Below, in pieces: positions 49,587 through 58,488 of a DNA stretch of 64,000 nucleotides (the stretch's first letter is position 1; each line of letters starts with the position of its first letter). The notes beneath the pieces are model-generated. The model had not been told where the DNA came from. It was given only the letters and a program-made list of their open reading frames with translations, and searched no databases. The stretch covers positions 8,032,001 through 8,096,000 of the forward strand of contig NZ_CP128846.1 of NCBI RefSeq assembly GCF_030388665.1, in the 5' to 3' direction. The translations under genes and the position numbers were made by a program. Source of the stretch: Streptomyces flavofungini. GTDB lineage: Bacteria > Actinomycetota > Actinomycetes > Streptomycetales > Streptomycetaceae.

Positions 49587-52500
49587 GGCTGCACCGGCTG
49601 CGGATCACGGCCTTCGGTCCCTTCGGCACCACCCAGGACATCGACTTCGACGAACTGTCGGCCGCCGGGCTCTTCCTGCTGCACGGCCCGACCGGCGCCG
49701 GGAAGACCTCCGTCCTTGACGCCGTCTGCTACGCCCTGTACGGCTCCGTCCCCGGACCGCGCCAGGGCGGCGGCCAGGGCGCGACCCTGCGCAGCGACCA
49801 CGCCCGCCCGGACACCCGCACGGAGGTGCGCCTCGAACTGACCGTCGCCGGACGCCGGCTGGAGATCACCCGGCAGCCGCCCTGGGAGCGCCCGAAGAAA
49901 CGCGGCACGGGCACGACGACGGACAAGGCCCAGAGCTGGCTTCGGGAGTACGGCGGCGGGGGCGACGCAGTGTCCGGGGCGGGTGCCGACGTGCCCTCCG
50001 GCGCGGTGGGCCCTGCCACCGAGTCGGGCACCGCCGCCGGGTCCGACCGCGCGAGCGGCTGGAAGGACATCAGCCGCTCCCACCAGGAGATCGGCGAGGA
50101 GATCAGCCAGCTGCTCGGCATGAGCAAGGAGCAGTTCTGCCAGGTCGTGCTGTTGCCGCAGGGCGACTTCTCCCGCTTCCTGCGCGCGGACGCCGAAGCC
50201 CGCGGCAAGCTCCTCGGCAGGCTCTTCGACACCCGCCGGTTCGCCGCCGTCGAGGCGCGCCTCGCCGAGCAGCGGCGCGCGGCGGAGGCGCGGGCGCGCG
50301 AGGGCGACGCGGAACTGCTCGCGGACGCGCACCGCATGCAGCAGGCGGCGCGGGCAGGGGGCGAGGGCGCGGAGCTGCCGCTGCCGGACGCCGCCCCCGG
50401 CGACCCGGGGCTCGCGGACGCCGTGCTCGCCTGGGCCGCCGTGGCCCGCGCGGGCGCCCGCGAGCGCTTCGACATCGCCCGCAGCGCCCTCGCCCACGCC
50501 GAGTCCGCGCACGCCGAGGCGGCCGCCGAGCTCGACGACGTACGCGAACTGGCACGGCTCCAACGGCGGTTCGCCGACGCCACGGAGCGCGCCGCCCGGC
50601 TCGACGCGCGCGCCGACGAGCACCGGCAGCTCACCGCCCGCATGGAGCGGGCCCGCAAGGCCGAGACCGTCGCCCCGGCCCTCGCCCTGCGCGCCGACGC
50701 CGAGGAGGAACACCACCGCGCCACGGCCGAGGAGGCACGCGCGCGTGCGCACCTCCCCGCCCTGTACGCCGACGAGGGCGCCGCGGGCCTCGCGAGCGCC
50801 GCGCGCCGGACCAGCGAGGAGCTCGGCGCCCTCGCCTCCGCCCGCCGCGCAGAGCCGCGCCTGGCCGAACTGACGGCCCAGCGCGCCGACCTGGACCAGC
50901 AGGAACGGGCCGACGACGAACTCGTCGCCGAGGCCGGGGACTGGCTCGCCGACTGGGACGCCCGCCGGACCCGGCTGCGCGACGCCGTCGAGGACGCCCA
51001 GGACGCCACCGCCCGCACCGAGCACCTGGCGGGACGGCTCCAGCCCGCGCAGGAGAAGCTCGACGCGGCCCGCAGCCGCGACCGCCTCACCCGGGAGGCC
51101 GACGCGGCCGAGGAACGCGCCCTCACCGCCCGCGAGCACGCCGGTTCGACCCGCGAGCACTGGCTCGGCCTCAAGGAGCAGCGTCTGGCGGACATCGCCG
51201 CCGAACTCGCCGCGAACCTCACGGCCGGAGCCCCCTGCTCCGTCTGCGGCGGCACCGAACACCCCGCCCCCGCGCGCAAGTCCGCGGGCCACGTCGACCG
51301 CGCGGCCGAGGAGGCCGCCCTCGCCGCCCACCAGCGCGCGGACGAGGCGCGCGCCGCCGCCGAGCGGGACCTCGCCGCCGTACGGGAGTCGCTCGCCGCC
51401 GCCACCGCGGCCGCGTCGGACACGCCGGTCGCCGAACTCGCCGCGGCCGTCGAGGAGTTGCGCGGCGCGTACACCGAGGCCCGCGACCGCGCGTCGCGGC
51501 TGCACGCGGCCCGCGAGGCTCTCGCCCAGGCCGAGCGCGAGCACGACCGCCGCGTCACCGCGCAGCAGGAGGCCGCCCGCCGCGTCGACTCGCGTGCCGC
51601 CCTGCGGGACGCGATCGCCGCCGAACAGTCCGTCCTGGAGGAGGAGTTGGCCCGTGCGCGCGGCGCCGCCGCGAGTGTCGCCCAGCGCGCGTCGCAACTG
51701 GAGCGCCAGGCCGCACTCCTCACCGCCGCCGCCGATGCCGCACGCGCCGCGGACGAGTCCGCGCAGCGCCTCAAGGACGCCGACGCCCGGCTCGCCGACG
51801 CCGCCTACCGCGCCGGGTTCGACACCCCGGCCGCCGCGTCGGCGGCCCTCATCGACGACTTCGGCCACCGCGAGCTCCAGCACCGCATCGACGCCTGGCA
51901 GCACGAGCAGGCCGCTGTCCGCGCCCTGCTCGCCGAGCCCGACACGGCCGCCGCGGCGCAGCAGCCCCCGGCGCAGCTCGCCGCCGCCGAGTCCGCTGCG
52001 GAGAGGGCCGCCGCCCGCGTGCGCACCGCCGCGTCGGCGTTGGACGCCGCCGCCCGCCGTCGCTCCGAGCTCGACCGGCTCTCCGCCCGCTCGGCCGCCG
52101 CCGCGCGGCGGCTCGCCCCGCTGCGCGAGACGCACGACCGGGTGGCGCGCCTCGCCACGCTCGCGGCCGGCACCTCCGCCGACAACGAACGCCGGATGCG
52201 CCTGGAGTCGTACGTCCTCGCGGCCCGCCTCGAACAGGTCGCCGCCGCGGCGACGGCGCGCCTGCAGCGCATGTCGTCGGGCCGCTACACCCTGGTCCAC
52301 TCCGACGACCGCACAGGGCGCGGCCGTTCGGGCCTCGGGCTGCACGTGGTCGACGCGTGGACGGGCCGCGAGCGCGACGCGAGCACCCTCTCCGGCGGCG
52401 AGACCTTCTTCGCCTCCCTCGCCCTCGCCCTCGGCCTCGCGGACGTCGTCACGGACGAGGCGGGCGGCGTGCGCCTGGACACCCTCTTCGTCGACGAGGG

Positions 52501-52684
52501 CTTCGGCTCCCTCGACGACCAGACGCTCGACGAGGTCCTCGACGTCCTGGACGCCCTGCGCGAGCGGGACCGCAGCGTGGGCATCGTCAGCCACGTCGCG
52601 GACCTGCGGCGCCGGGTGCACGCGCAGCTGGAGGTCGTGAAGGGCAGGGCGGGGTCGGTGGTGCGGCAGCACGGCGCGGGCTGA
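49583..52684 (+). CDS. sbcC: SbcC ATPase subunit
   Basis: A 1033-aa Rad50-family ATPase: Walker A GPTGAGKTS near the start, long coiled coils, a zinc hook CSVCGGTEH at the centre (about residue 554), then signature LSGGETFFASLALALG and Walker B LDTLFVDEGFGSLD. Partner of SbcD. The coiled coils are Ala/Arg/Glu-rich, giving very long open frames on the opposite strand. The 245 bp after the stop hold degenerate GCTGAGG-type repeats and no supported gene. Confidence 0.96.
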   Translation: MRLHRLRITAFGPFGTTQDIDFDELSAAGLFLLHGPTGAGKTSVLDAVCYALYGSVPGPRQGGGQGATLRSDHARPDTRTEVRLELTVAGRRLEITRQPPWERPKKRGTGTTTDKAQSWLREYGGGGDAVSGAGADVPSGAVGPATESGTAAGSDRASGWKDISRSHQEIGEEISQLLGMSKEQFCQVVLLPQGDFSRFLRADAEARGKLLGRLFDTRRFAAVEARLAEQRRAAEARAREGDAELLADAHRMQQAARAGGEGAELPLPDAAPGDPGLADAVLAWAAVARAGARERFDIARSALAHAESAHAEAAAELDDVRELARLQRRFADATERAARLDARADEHRQLTARMERARKAETVAPALALRADAEEEHHRATAEEARARAHLPALYADEGAAGLASAARRTSEELGALASARRAEPRLAELTAQRADLDQQERADDELVAEAGDWLADWDARRTRLRDAVEDAQDATARTEHLAGRLQPAQEKLDAARSRDRLTREADAAEERALTAREHAGSTREHWLGLKEQRLADIAAELAANLTAGAPCSVCGGTEHPAPARKSAGHVDRAAEEAALAAHQRADEARAAAERDLAAVRESLAAATAAASDTPVAELAAAVEELRGAYTEARDRASRLHAAREALAQAEREHDRRVTAQQEAARRVDSRAALRDAIAAEQSVLEEELARARGAAASVAQRASQLERQAALLTAAADAARAADESAQRLKDADARLADAAYRAGFDTPAAASAALIDDFGHRELQHRIDAWQHEQAAVRALLAEPDTAAAAQQPPAQLAAAESAAERAAARVRTAASALDAAARRRSELDRLSARSAAAARRLAPLRETHDRVARLATLAAGTSADNERRMRLESYVLAARLEQVAAAATARLQRMSSGRYTLVHSDDRTGRGRSGLGLHVVDAWTGRERDASTLSGGETFFASLALALGLADVVTDEAGGVRLDTLFVDEGFGSLDDQTLDEVLDVLDALRERDRSVGIVSHVADLRRRVHAQLEVVKGRAGSVVRQHGAG

Positions 52685-52930
52685 AGGGCCGGGGCTGAAG
52701 TGCGGTGCTGAAGCGGCCGTGCCCAGGAGCCGTGCGGGAAGGGCGTCGCTGAGGGGCGGTACGGAAGGGGCGGCGCTGAGGAGCGGCCGTCAGTTCCGGT
52801 CGCCGGACCACAGGGACACCGGCAGCGGCCTGCCCGTCTCCGTGTCGGTGTTCACCCCTCCATCACGCAAGCACGAGCCTGCACGTCAAACAGGTGGGTG
52901 CCCCTCGGGGCGGCTTGCCGTGCCCGTGCC

Positions 52931-53377
52931 TCACTGGCCGAGGGGCCGCCTGGTCAGCGGAGAGGAGTAGACGACGCTCGTCGTCACCGAGCCGAGGGCG
53001 CCGATCTTGCCGGAGACCTCCTCCAGGTGCCGCATCGAGCGCGCGGTGACCTTGATGACGAAGCAGTCGTCGCCCGTGACGTGATGCGCCTCCAGGATCT
53101 CCGGCGTCGCCTCGACCAGGTCGTGGAACGGCTTGTAGTTGCCGTTCGGATAGCGGAGCCGTACGAACGCGAGCACCGGCAAGCCGAGCCGTTCCGGGTC
53201 GACCACGGCCGCGTAGCCCTGGATCACTCCGGCCTCCTCCAGGCGCCGCACGCGCTCGGTGACCGCGCTCGGGGACATGGCGACGGCGCGCGCGAGCTCC
53301 GCGTAACTGGCCCGGCCCTGCCGTTGGAGGACGTCGAGGATGCGCCAGTCGGTGGCGTCCGTGGAATATGCGGTCAT
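52931..53377 (-). CDS. Lrp/AsnC-family regulator
   Basis: A 148-aa regulator: ILDVLQRQGRASYAELARAVAMSPSAVTERVRRLEEAGVI (helix-turn-helix in the middle) and a RAM ligand domain with HHVTGDDCFVIKV. Amino-acid sensing is the family role. It is divergent from a rhodanese gene, 94 bp away, which it probably controls. ATG 53377 is used. Confidence 0.93.
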   Translation of the reverse strand: MTAYSTDATDWRILDVLQRQGRASYAELARAVAMSPSAVTERVRRLEEAGVIQGYAAVVDPERLGLPVLAFVRLRYPNGNYKPFHDLVEATPEILEAHHVTGDDCFVIKVTARSMRHLEEVSGKIGALGSVTTSVVYSSPLTRRPLGQ

Positions 53378-53471
53378 GTCCGAGAGGAAACAGGGAAAAC
53401 CCCGGCTGATCAAGAGGTGGACCGGGATTCGCCCCTTCAGGACAGCGGGCCCCGGCCATAGATTTCTGGCC

Positions 53472-54050
53472 ATGCACCACACCACTTCCGCACACCTCAC
53501 GAACGCCCCGACCAGCACGAAGCCCGCAACGAGCGGGGACGGCGCGACCGGCACGGACAGCGCGAACCCCGCCGCCGCGAACGCCCTCGCGAACGCCGTC
53601 CTGCGCGTCCCCCCGGCCGCCCCCGCCGCGGCAGCCGCCTACTTCGGCGCGAGCCTCGCCTTCCACGCGGACGTGTCCGACGTCGCCGCCGCGCTCGCCG
53701 CCGACGGCGACCCCGGCTTCGTCGTCCTCGACTCCCGCTCCACCGCCGCCTGGGACCAGGGCCACGTCCCCGGCGCCGTCCACCTGCCGACCGCGCTCAT
53801 CCCGAGCCAGGCCGAGCAGCTCCTGGACACGTCGGTCCCGGTCGTCACGTACTGCTGGGGCCCCGGCTGCAACGGCGCGACCCGCGCCGCCCTGGCCCTG
53901 GCCCAGCTGGGCTTCCAGGTCAAGGAGATGCTGGGCGGCTTCGAGTACTGGGCTCGTGAGGGCTTCGCGTACGAGACCTGGGAGGGCACCGAGCGGCGCG
54001 CCGCCGACCCGCTGACGGCCCCCGCCGACGGCGCGGACTGCGGCTGCTGA
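53472..54050 (+). CDS. Rhodanese-domain protein
   Basis: A 192-aa protein with a single rhodanese domain: FVVLDSRSTAAWDQGHVPGAVHLP and VVTYCWGPGCNGATRAALALAQLGF, with the likely catalytic Cys in the CWGPGCNG loop. It would move sulfane sulfur between thiols. The 60 N-terminal residues are low-complexity. Divergent from the Lrp regulator. The C-terminal CGC is unusual and could be a metal site. Confidence 0.88.
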   Translation: MHHTTSAHLTNAPTSTKPATSGDGATGTDSANPAAANALANAVLRVPPAAPAAAAAYFGASLAFHADVSDVAAALAADGDPGFVVLDSRSTAAWDQGHVPGAVHLPTALIPSQAEQLLDTSVPVVTYCWGPGCNGATRAALALAQLGFQVKEMLGGFEYWAREGFAYETWEGTERRAADPLTAPADGADCGC

Positions 54051-54134
54051 GCCGGGCGGGAGCGGCCCCGCAGGGCGGGGCCGGGCCTTGTCCCGCATCG
54101 GCTGCACCCGCATCGGCTGCACGAGGTCCGCCCG

Positions 54135-54278
54135 TCACTGGGGCGACGGGGCGGACCCGACCTCGCTCCAGTACTCGCGGCCCGCCACGATCTGCCCGTG
54201 CCGCTGACAACGGGCCTTCGGCCACGCGCCGTTAATCACGTGCGCCCACGGGCGCGGGCCCTCATCATGATCTGTCAT
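54135..54278 (-). CDS. Small 47-aa hypothetical protein
   Basis: A compact 47-aa frame (MTDHDEGPRPWAHVINGAWP... ending EVGSAPSPQ) with two Trp, one Cys and good codon bias. GGGGAAG lies about 7 bp upstream of its ATG. Its ATG overlaps the ATG of the divergent SDR gene within the palindrome CATG (54276-54279). No family recognised. Confidence 0.5.
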   Translation of the reverse strand: MTDHDEGPRPWAHVINGAWPKARCQRHGQIVAGREYWSEVGSAPSPQ

Positions 54279-55122
54279 GCCCAAGCTTCCCCAGCCCACC
54301 GCCGCCGAACTCCGCCGCGACCCGCTGCCGCTGCGCGGGCGCACCGCCCTCGTCACCGGCGCGAGCCGTCGCGGGGGCATCGGCTACGCCATCGCCCGCC
54401 GCCTCGCCGCGTACGGGGCGAGCGTCTATCTGCACCACCACGTCCCGCACGACGCCGAGATGCCCTGGGGCGCCGACCGGCCGGAGGATGTCGCCGCCTC
54501 CGTGCGCGAGGCGCTGGCCGACCCGGACGCCCGGGTCGTGCACGGCCCCGCCGACCTCGCCGACGCCGACGCGCCCGCCGCCCTCGTCGCCACGGCCGCC
54601 GAGGCGCTCGGCGGGCGCCTGGACATCCTCGTCGCCAACCACGCCCGCAGCGGCATGGACGGCACCCTCGACGAGATCGACGCGTCCATGCTCGACGTGC
54701 ACTGGGCGGTCGACACCCGCTCGGTGATCCTGCTCGTGCAGGCGTACGCACGGCTGCGCGCCGGGCTCGCGCCGCGCACGCCCGGCGGCCGCGTCATGAT
54801 GATGACGTCCGGCCAGGACAACGCGGGCGGCATGCCGGGCGAGATCGCGTACGGCCTGCAGAAGGGCGCGCTGGCCTCGGCCACGCGGTCGCTCGCGACG
54901 ACGCTCGCCGAACTCGCCGTCACGGTGAACACCGTCAATCCCGGCCCCGTGGACACGGACTACATGACGGGCGACGCGTACGACGCCATCGCCGCCCTCT
55001 TCCCGGCGGGCCGCTGGGGCATGCCCGACGACCCGGCCCGTCTCATCGCGTGGCTCGCGACGGACGAGGCCGAGTGGATCACGGGGCAGGTCATCCACTC
55101 CGAGGGCGGCATCCGGCAGTGA
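54277..55122 (+). CDS. Short-chain dehydrogenase/reductase
   Basis: A 281-aa SDR: TALVTGASRRGGIGYAIARRLAA cofactor loop, LVANHARSGMDG (NAG-like motif modified to NHA), and catalytic Ser/Tyr/Lys in MMTSGQDN and YGLQKGAL. Reduces a ketone or oxidises an alcohol with NAD(P). The ATG has no ribosome site, so the mRNA may be leaderless. Substrate unknown. Confidence 0.87.
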   Translation: MPKLPQPTAAELRRDPLPLRGRTALVTGASRRGGIGYAIARRLAAYGASVYLHHHVPHDAEMPWGADRPEDVAASVREALADPDARVVHGPADLADADAPAALVATAAEALGGRLDILVANHARSGMDGTLDEIDASMLDVHWAVDTRSVILLVQAYARLRAGLAPRTPGGRVMMMTSGQDNAGGMPGEIAYGLQKGALASATRSLATTLAELAVTVNTVNPGPVDTDYMTGDAYDAIAALFPAGRWGMPDDPARLIAWLATDEAEWITGQVIHSEGGIRQ

Positions 55123-55167
55123 CGGCGGGCCCCGGACCGAAGCCGGCCCGGGGCCGGACAGCGGGAC

Positions 55168-55196
55168 GGGGCGGGAGCCGCGCGGGCCCCCGCCCC
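55168..55196. terminator. Bidirectional hairpin after SDR
   Basis: GGGGCGGG (55168-55175) pairs with CCCGCCCC (55189-55196) between the convergent SDR and DUF885 genes; a smaller CCGGCCC/GGGCCGG pair lies just before it. Confidence 0.55.
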
Positions 55197-55203
55197 ACCC
55201 GTC

Positions 55204-56916
55204 TCACAGCGCCGAGAGCTCGTCCACCAGATCGTCGAGCCCGAGCGACCCCTGTGACAGCGCCGCCATGTGCCACGCCTTCGCGTCGAACGCGTCCCCG
55301 TGCCGGCGGCGCGCGTTCTCGCGGCCGAGCAGCCAGGCCCGTTCGCCGAGCTTGTAGCCGATGGCCTGGCCGGGGATCGTCAGATAGCGGGTCATCTCGC
55401 TCTCGACGAAGTCCGCGGGCCGACTGCAGTGCGATCCGTAGAACTCCTGGGCCAGCTCGGGGGTCCAGCGCTCGCCGGGGTGGAACGGGGAGTCCGCGGG
55501 GATCTCCAGCTCCAGGTGCATGCCGATGTCGACGATCACCCGCAGCGCGCGCATCATCTGCGCGTCCAGGTAGCCGAGGCGCCGCTCGGGGTCGGTGAGG
55601 AAGCCGAGCTCGTCCATCAGGCGCTCCGCGTACAGCGCCCAGCCCTCCGCGTTGGCGCTGACGATGCCCACGGTCGCCTGGTAGCGGGACAGGTCGTCGG
55701 CGACGTGCGCCCACTGCGCGAGCTGCAGATGGTGGCCGGGAACGCCCTCGTGGTACCAGGTGGACACCAGGTCGTACACCGGGAAGCGGGTCTCGCCCAT
55801 GGTGGGCAGCCAGGTCCGGCCGGGGCGCGAGAAGTCCTCCGACGGCCCGGTGTAGTACGGGGCCGCGGCGCCGCCGGGCGGGGCGATCCGGGACTCCACC
55901 TTCCGCACCCGCTCGGCGAGTTCGAAGTGCGTGCCGTCCAGCGCCTCGATCGCCTCGTCCATGAGGTCCTGCAGCCACTGCCTGACCTCGTCCACCCCGT
56001 CGATGTGCGCGCCGTGCTCGTCGACGTGCGCGAGCGCCACCCACGGTGTGGCCGCGCCCGGCAGGATCTTCTCGGCCTCGGCGCGCATCTCGCCGAGCAG
56101 CCGGTGGTACTCGGCCCAGCCGTACGCGTACGCCTCGTCCAGGTCCAGGTCCGTGCCGTTGAAGTGGCGGGAGAGGCGGGCGTAGCGCTCGCGGCCCACG
56201 ACGTCGGGCGCGCCCTCGATCGCGGGCGCGTACACGTCGCGCATCCAGTCGCGCAGCGCCACGACCGCACCGGTCGCCGCCTTGGCCGCGGAGTCGAGCT
56301 CGCTCCGCAGCGCCTGCGGCCCGTCCGCCGCGAACTCCTCGTACCAGCCGGGCCCGCCATCGGCGCCCGCCCACTGCGTCAGCTGCTCGATGAACGTCGC
56401 CGTCGGCCGGGGCGCGGCGAACAGCTTGCGCTCCAGGCCGAGTTCGAGGGAGGCGCGGTAGCCCTCGTACGCGCCGGGCACCGCCCGCAGCCGCTCGGCG
56501 ATCGCCGCCCAGTCCTCCTCGGTGTCCATCGGCGTCACCGTGAAGATCTCCCGGACCGCGTGCGGGGCGGTGTGCAGATTGCCGACGGCGCGCAGGCCCT
56601 CGTCGGCGTCGTGCACGGCCAGCTCCGCCGTGAGCCGCTCGCGCAGCAGCCGCGCGCACCGCCGCTCCACGCCGGTGTCGGCGCCCGGGCGTGCCTCGGC
56701 CTCGTCGAGCCGCGCCAGCGTCGTGCGCGCGAGCGCCGCGAGGGCGTCGAGGCCCGCGGGGGAGAGGTCGGGGAGTCTGCTGTTGCTCTCCTTGACGCCG
56801 AGGTAGGTGCCGGTGACGGGGTCCAGGGCGATGAGCTCGTCGACGTAGGTGTCGGCGACCTCGCGGGGCAGCGGTCCTGAGCCCGCGGGCGTGGGGGTGA
56901 TGTTCGTGTCTGACAT
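55204..56916 (-). CDS. DUF885-family putative metallopeptidase
   Basis: A 570-aa mostly helical protein with the zinc-peptidase-like WYHEGVPGHHLQLAQ motif, followed by SANAEGWALYAERLMDELGF, typical of DUF885. These proteins are thought to be metallocarboxypeptidases, though few are characterised. No signal peptide, so cytoplasmic. ATG 56916 begins MSDTNITPTP. Stands alone. Confidence 0.9.
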   Translation of the reverse strand: MSDTNITPTPAGSGPLPREVADTYVDELIALDPVTGTYLGVKESNSRLPDLSPAGLDALAALARTTLARLDEAEARPGADTGVERRCARLLRERLTAELAVHDADEGLRAVGNLHTAPHAVREIFTVTPMDTEEDWAAIAERLRAVPGAYEGYRASLELGLERKLFAAPRPTATFIEQLTQWAGADGGPGWYEEFAADGPQALRSELDSAAKAATGAVVALRDWMRDVYAPAIEGAPDVVGRERYARLSRHFNGTDLDLDEAYAYGWAEYHRLLGEMRAEAEKILPGAATPWVALAHVDEHGAHIDGVDEVRQWLQDLMDEAIEALDGTHFELAERVRKVESRIAPPGGAAAPYYTGPSEDFSRPGRTWLPTMGETRFPVYDLVSTWYHEGVPGHHLQLAQWAHVADDLSRYQATVGIVSANAEGWALYAERLMDELGFLTDPERRLGYLDAQMMRALRVIVDIGMHLELEIPADSPFHPGERWTPELAQEFYGSHCSRPADFVESEMTRYLTIPGQAIGYKLGERAWLLGRENARRRHGDAFDAKAWHMAALSQGSLGLDDLVDELSAL

Positions 56917-57001
56917 GCGGACATCCTGGTACGGGACAGGGCCGCACGTCACTGGCGCGTGGGCTCCGCTCGGGGCGCGGCGGCGGCCATCCACTCATTG
57001 T

Positions 57002-57030
57002 TTGACCGATCGTTCCAGTTGAGGCTAGCG
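57002..57030 (+). promoter_or_regulatory. TetR promoter with overlapping operator
   Basis: TTGACC (57002-57007) and TAGCGT (57025-57030) are spaced by 17 bp and end 8 bp before the ATG, so the transcript is probably leaderless. The 15-bp TTGACCGATCGTTCC (57002-57016) overlapping the -35 occurs in inverted orientation at 57744-57758, marking it as the TetR operator. Confidence 0.7.
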
Positions 57031-57038
57031 TCTGCCGC

Positions 57039-57623
57039 ATGGCGAGGACCAAGGAATTCGACCCCGACGCCGCGCTCAGGGCCGCGCTCGACCTGTTCTG
57101 GAGTCGTGGCTACGAGGCGACGTCCATGGCGGACCTCGTCGAACACCTCGGCATCGGCCGCGCCAGCATCTACGCGACCTTCGGCAACAAGCGTGAGCTG
57201 TACCTGAAGGCCATGGACCGTTATACGGAGCTGAACGACCCGCTGCTGCTCGACGAGCTCTCCCGGCCCGGCCCCGCGCTCCCGGGGGTGCGCGCCCTGC
57301 TCGCCCGGTTCGTGGCCGAGTCGTCCGCGCCCGGTACCGGGCGCGCGGGCTGCTTCGTCACCAACACGGCGGTGGAACTGGCCCCGCACGACCCCGCGGC
57401 CGACCGCAGGGTCGAGCTGAACTGGGAGCAGATCGAGACCCTGCTGCACGCCGCGCTCACCCGCGCGCGGGCCCAGGGGGAGATCCCTGAGGACCGCGAT
57501 CCGCGCGCCCTCGCCCGCATGCTGCTCGTGCTGCTCCAGGGGATGCGGGTGGTCGGCAAGGTCTCCGGCGGCGAGGCCCGCGTGCGGGCGGCGGCTCAAC
57601 AGGCGCTGTCGCTCCTGGAATAG
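57039..57623 (+). CDS. TetR/AcrR-family regulator
   Basis: A 194-aa repressor with N-terminal helix-turn-helix (TSMADLVEHLGIGRASIYATFGNKRELYLKA in the middle, family hallmark GRASIYATFGNK) and a ligand domain with GRAGCFVTNTAVELAP. It most likely represses itself and the downstream dehydrogenase gene through the shared 15-bp site. That target is now a pseudogene. Confidence 0.92.
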   Translation: MARTKEFDPDAALRAALDLFWSRGYEATSMADLVEHLGIGRASIYATFGNKRELYLKAMDRYTELNDPLLLDELSRPGPALPGVRALLARFVAESSAPGTGRAGCFVTNTAVELAPHDPAADRRVELNWEQIETLLHAALTRARAQGEIPEDRDPRALARMLLVLLQGMRVVGKVSGGEARVRAAAQQALSLLE

Positions 57624-57639
57624 GCGCTCACGGGCCGGC

Positions 57640-57690
57640 CCCGGACGACCGCCGGCCCCGCCCCCGACCCGGACGACCGCCGGCCCCGCC
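57640..57690. repeat. Perfect 23-bp direct repeat after tetR
   Basis: A 23-bp unit starting CCCGGACGACCGCCGG occurs at 57640-57662 and 57668-57690. It lies just after the tetR stop. Confidence 0.75.
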
Positions 57691-57743
57691 TCTCCCCGCC
57701 CTGGTGCCCGTTGCCCGGCGGTGGATTCCCATGCCTCAATAAC

Positions 57744-57758
57744 GGAACGATCGGTCAA
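57744..57758 (+). promoter_or_regulatory. Second TetR operator copy
   Basis: GGAACGATCGGTCAA is the exact complement of the site in the tetR promoter, in opposite orientation, 29 bp before the ATG of the dehydrogenase pseudogene. Confidence 0.7.
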
Positions 57759-57786
57759 TTATGTCATCTCTTCGGGGAGGGCGCAC

Positions 57787-58390
57787 ATGGCGCAGAACAA
57801 GGTCGCCGTACTCGGCACCGGGACCATCGGCGCGCCCGTGGCGCGCCGTCTGCGGGCGCACTTCGCGGTGCGCGTCTGGAACAGGACCCGTGCCAGGGCG
57901 GAGCCCTTGGCCGCTCACGAAGGCATCGAGGTGTGCGCCACCCCGGCCGACGCGATCGGCTCGCGCACGGTCTGGGTCTCCGACGAGGCGGGCGCGGCAA
58001 GCCGCCTCGAACTCGCTCTGAACAGCCTCGTGTTCGCCCTCACGCACGGAACCGCCGAAAGCCTCGCCCTGGCGGAGGCGTTGGGCGTGGATCCGGCGCT
58101 CGTCGTCGACGCGGTCGCGGGCGGCCCCTGGGCAGCCCGTTCTTCCAGGCCGAGGCCGCCGCGATCCGCGCGGGTGACTACGCGGCCGGCTTCACCGTGG
58201 ACAACTCCGTCAAGGACGCGGAACCCGTCGTGGCGGCGGCGGAGTCGGCCGGGGCGGCCGCCGACCTCGGCGCCGCCGGACTCGCCCGGTTCCGGCGCAC
58301 GGCCGACGCCGGGCACGGCGACAAGGACATGCCGCCTCGTACCTCGTGGCCCGGACCGGCTCGGGGCGGGACCCGGGCGCACGGGCCTGA
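57787..58390 (+). pseudogene. 3-hydroxyisobutyrate-dehydrogenase-like gene, frameshifted and deleted
   Basis: Starts well (GGGGAGG, 6 bp, ATG) as KVAVLGTGTIGAPVARRL and VWNRTRARAEPL, the NAD(P) domain of the HIBADH/GLYR family. At about codon 62 it jumps to ASRLELALNSLVFALTHGTAE, losing roughly 70-80 residues including the rest of the Rossmann domain. Near 58129 one base is missing: GSPFFQAEAAAIRAGDY continues in another frame. Near 58331 a second base is missing; restoring it gives DMAASYLVARTGSGRD and a stop at 58388-58390. The regulator and operator remain intact. Confidence 0.8.
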
Positions 58391-58488
58391 GGGCTCCCTA
58401 CGGCGGACGCCCGCGCCCTGACCGCGCGAGGCGGAGGGTGCGGGCGTCCTGTCCGGTCGCGGCCAGAGCGTGTGGGCGGCCCTGGGCG

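Noticed and set aside
49103..52672. 1189-codon open frame antisense to sbcC
   Set aside because: Composition mirrors the GC-rich coiled-coil codons of sbcC; no domain or start context, while sbcC has all Rad50-family motifs.
52790..52855. 21-codon minus-strand frame (VNTDTETGRPLPVSLWSGDRN) after sbcC
   Set aside because: The ribosome site is too close to the GTG and nothing else supports translation; could be a gene-end relic but not assignable.
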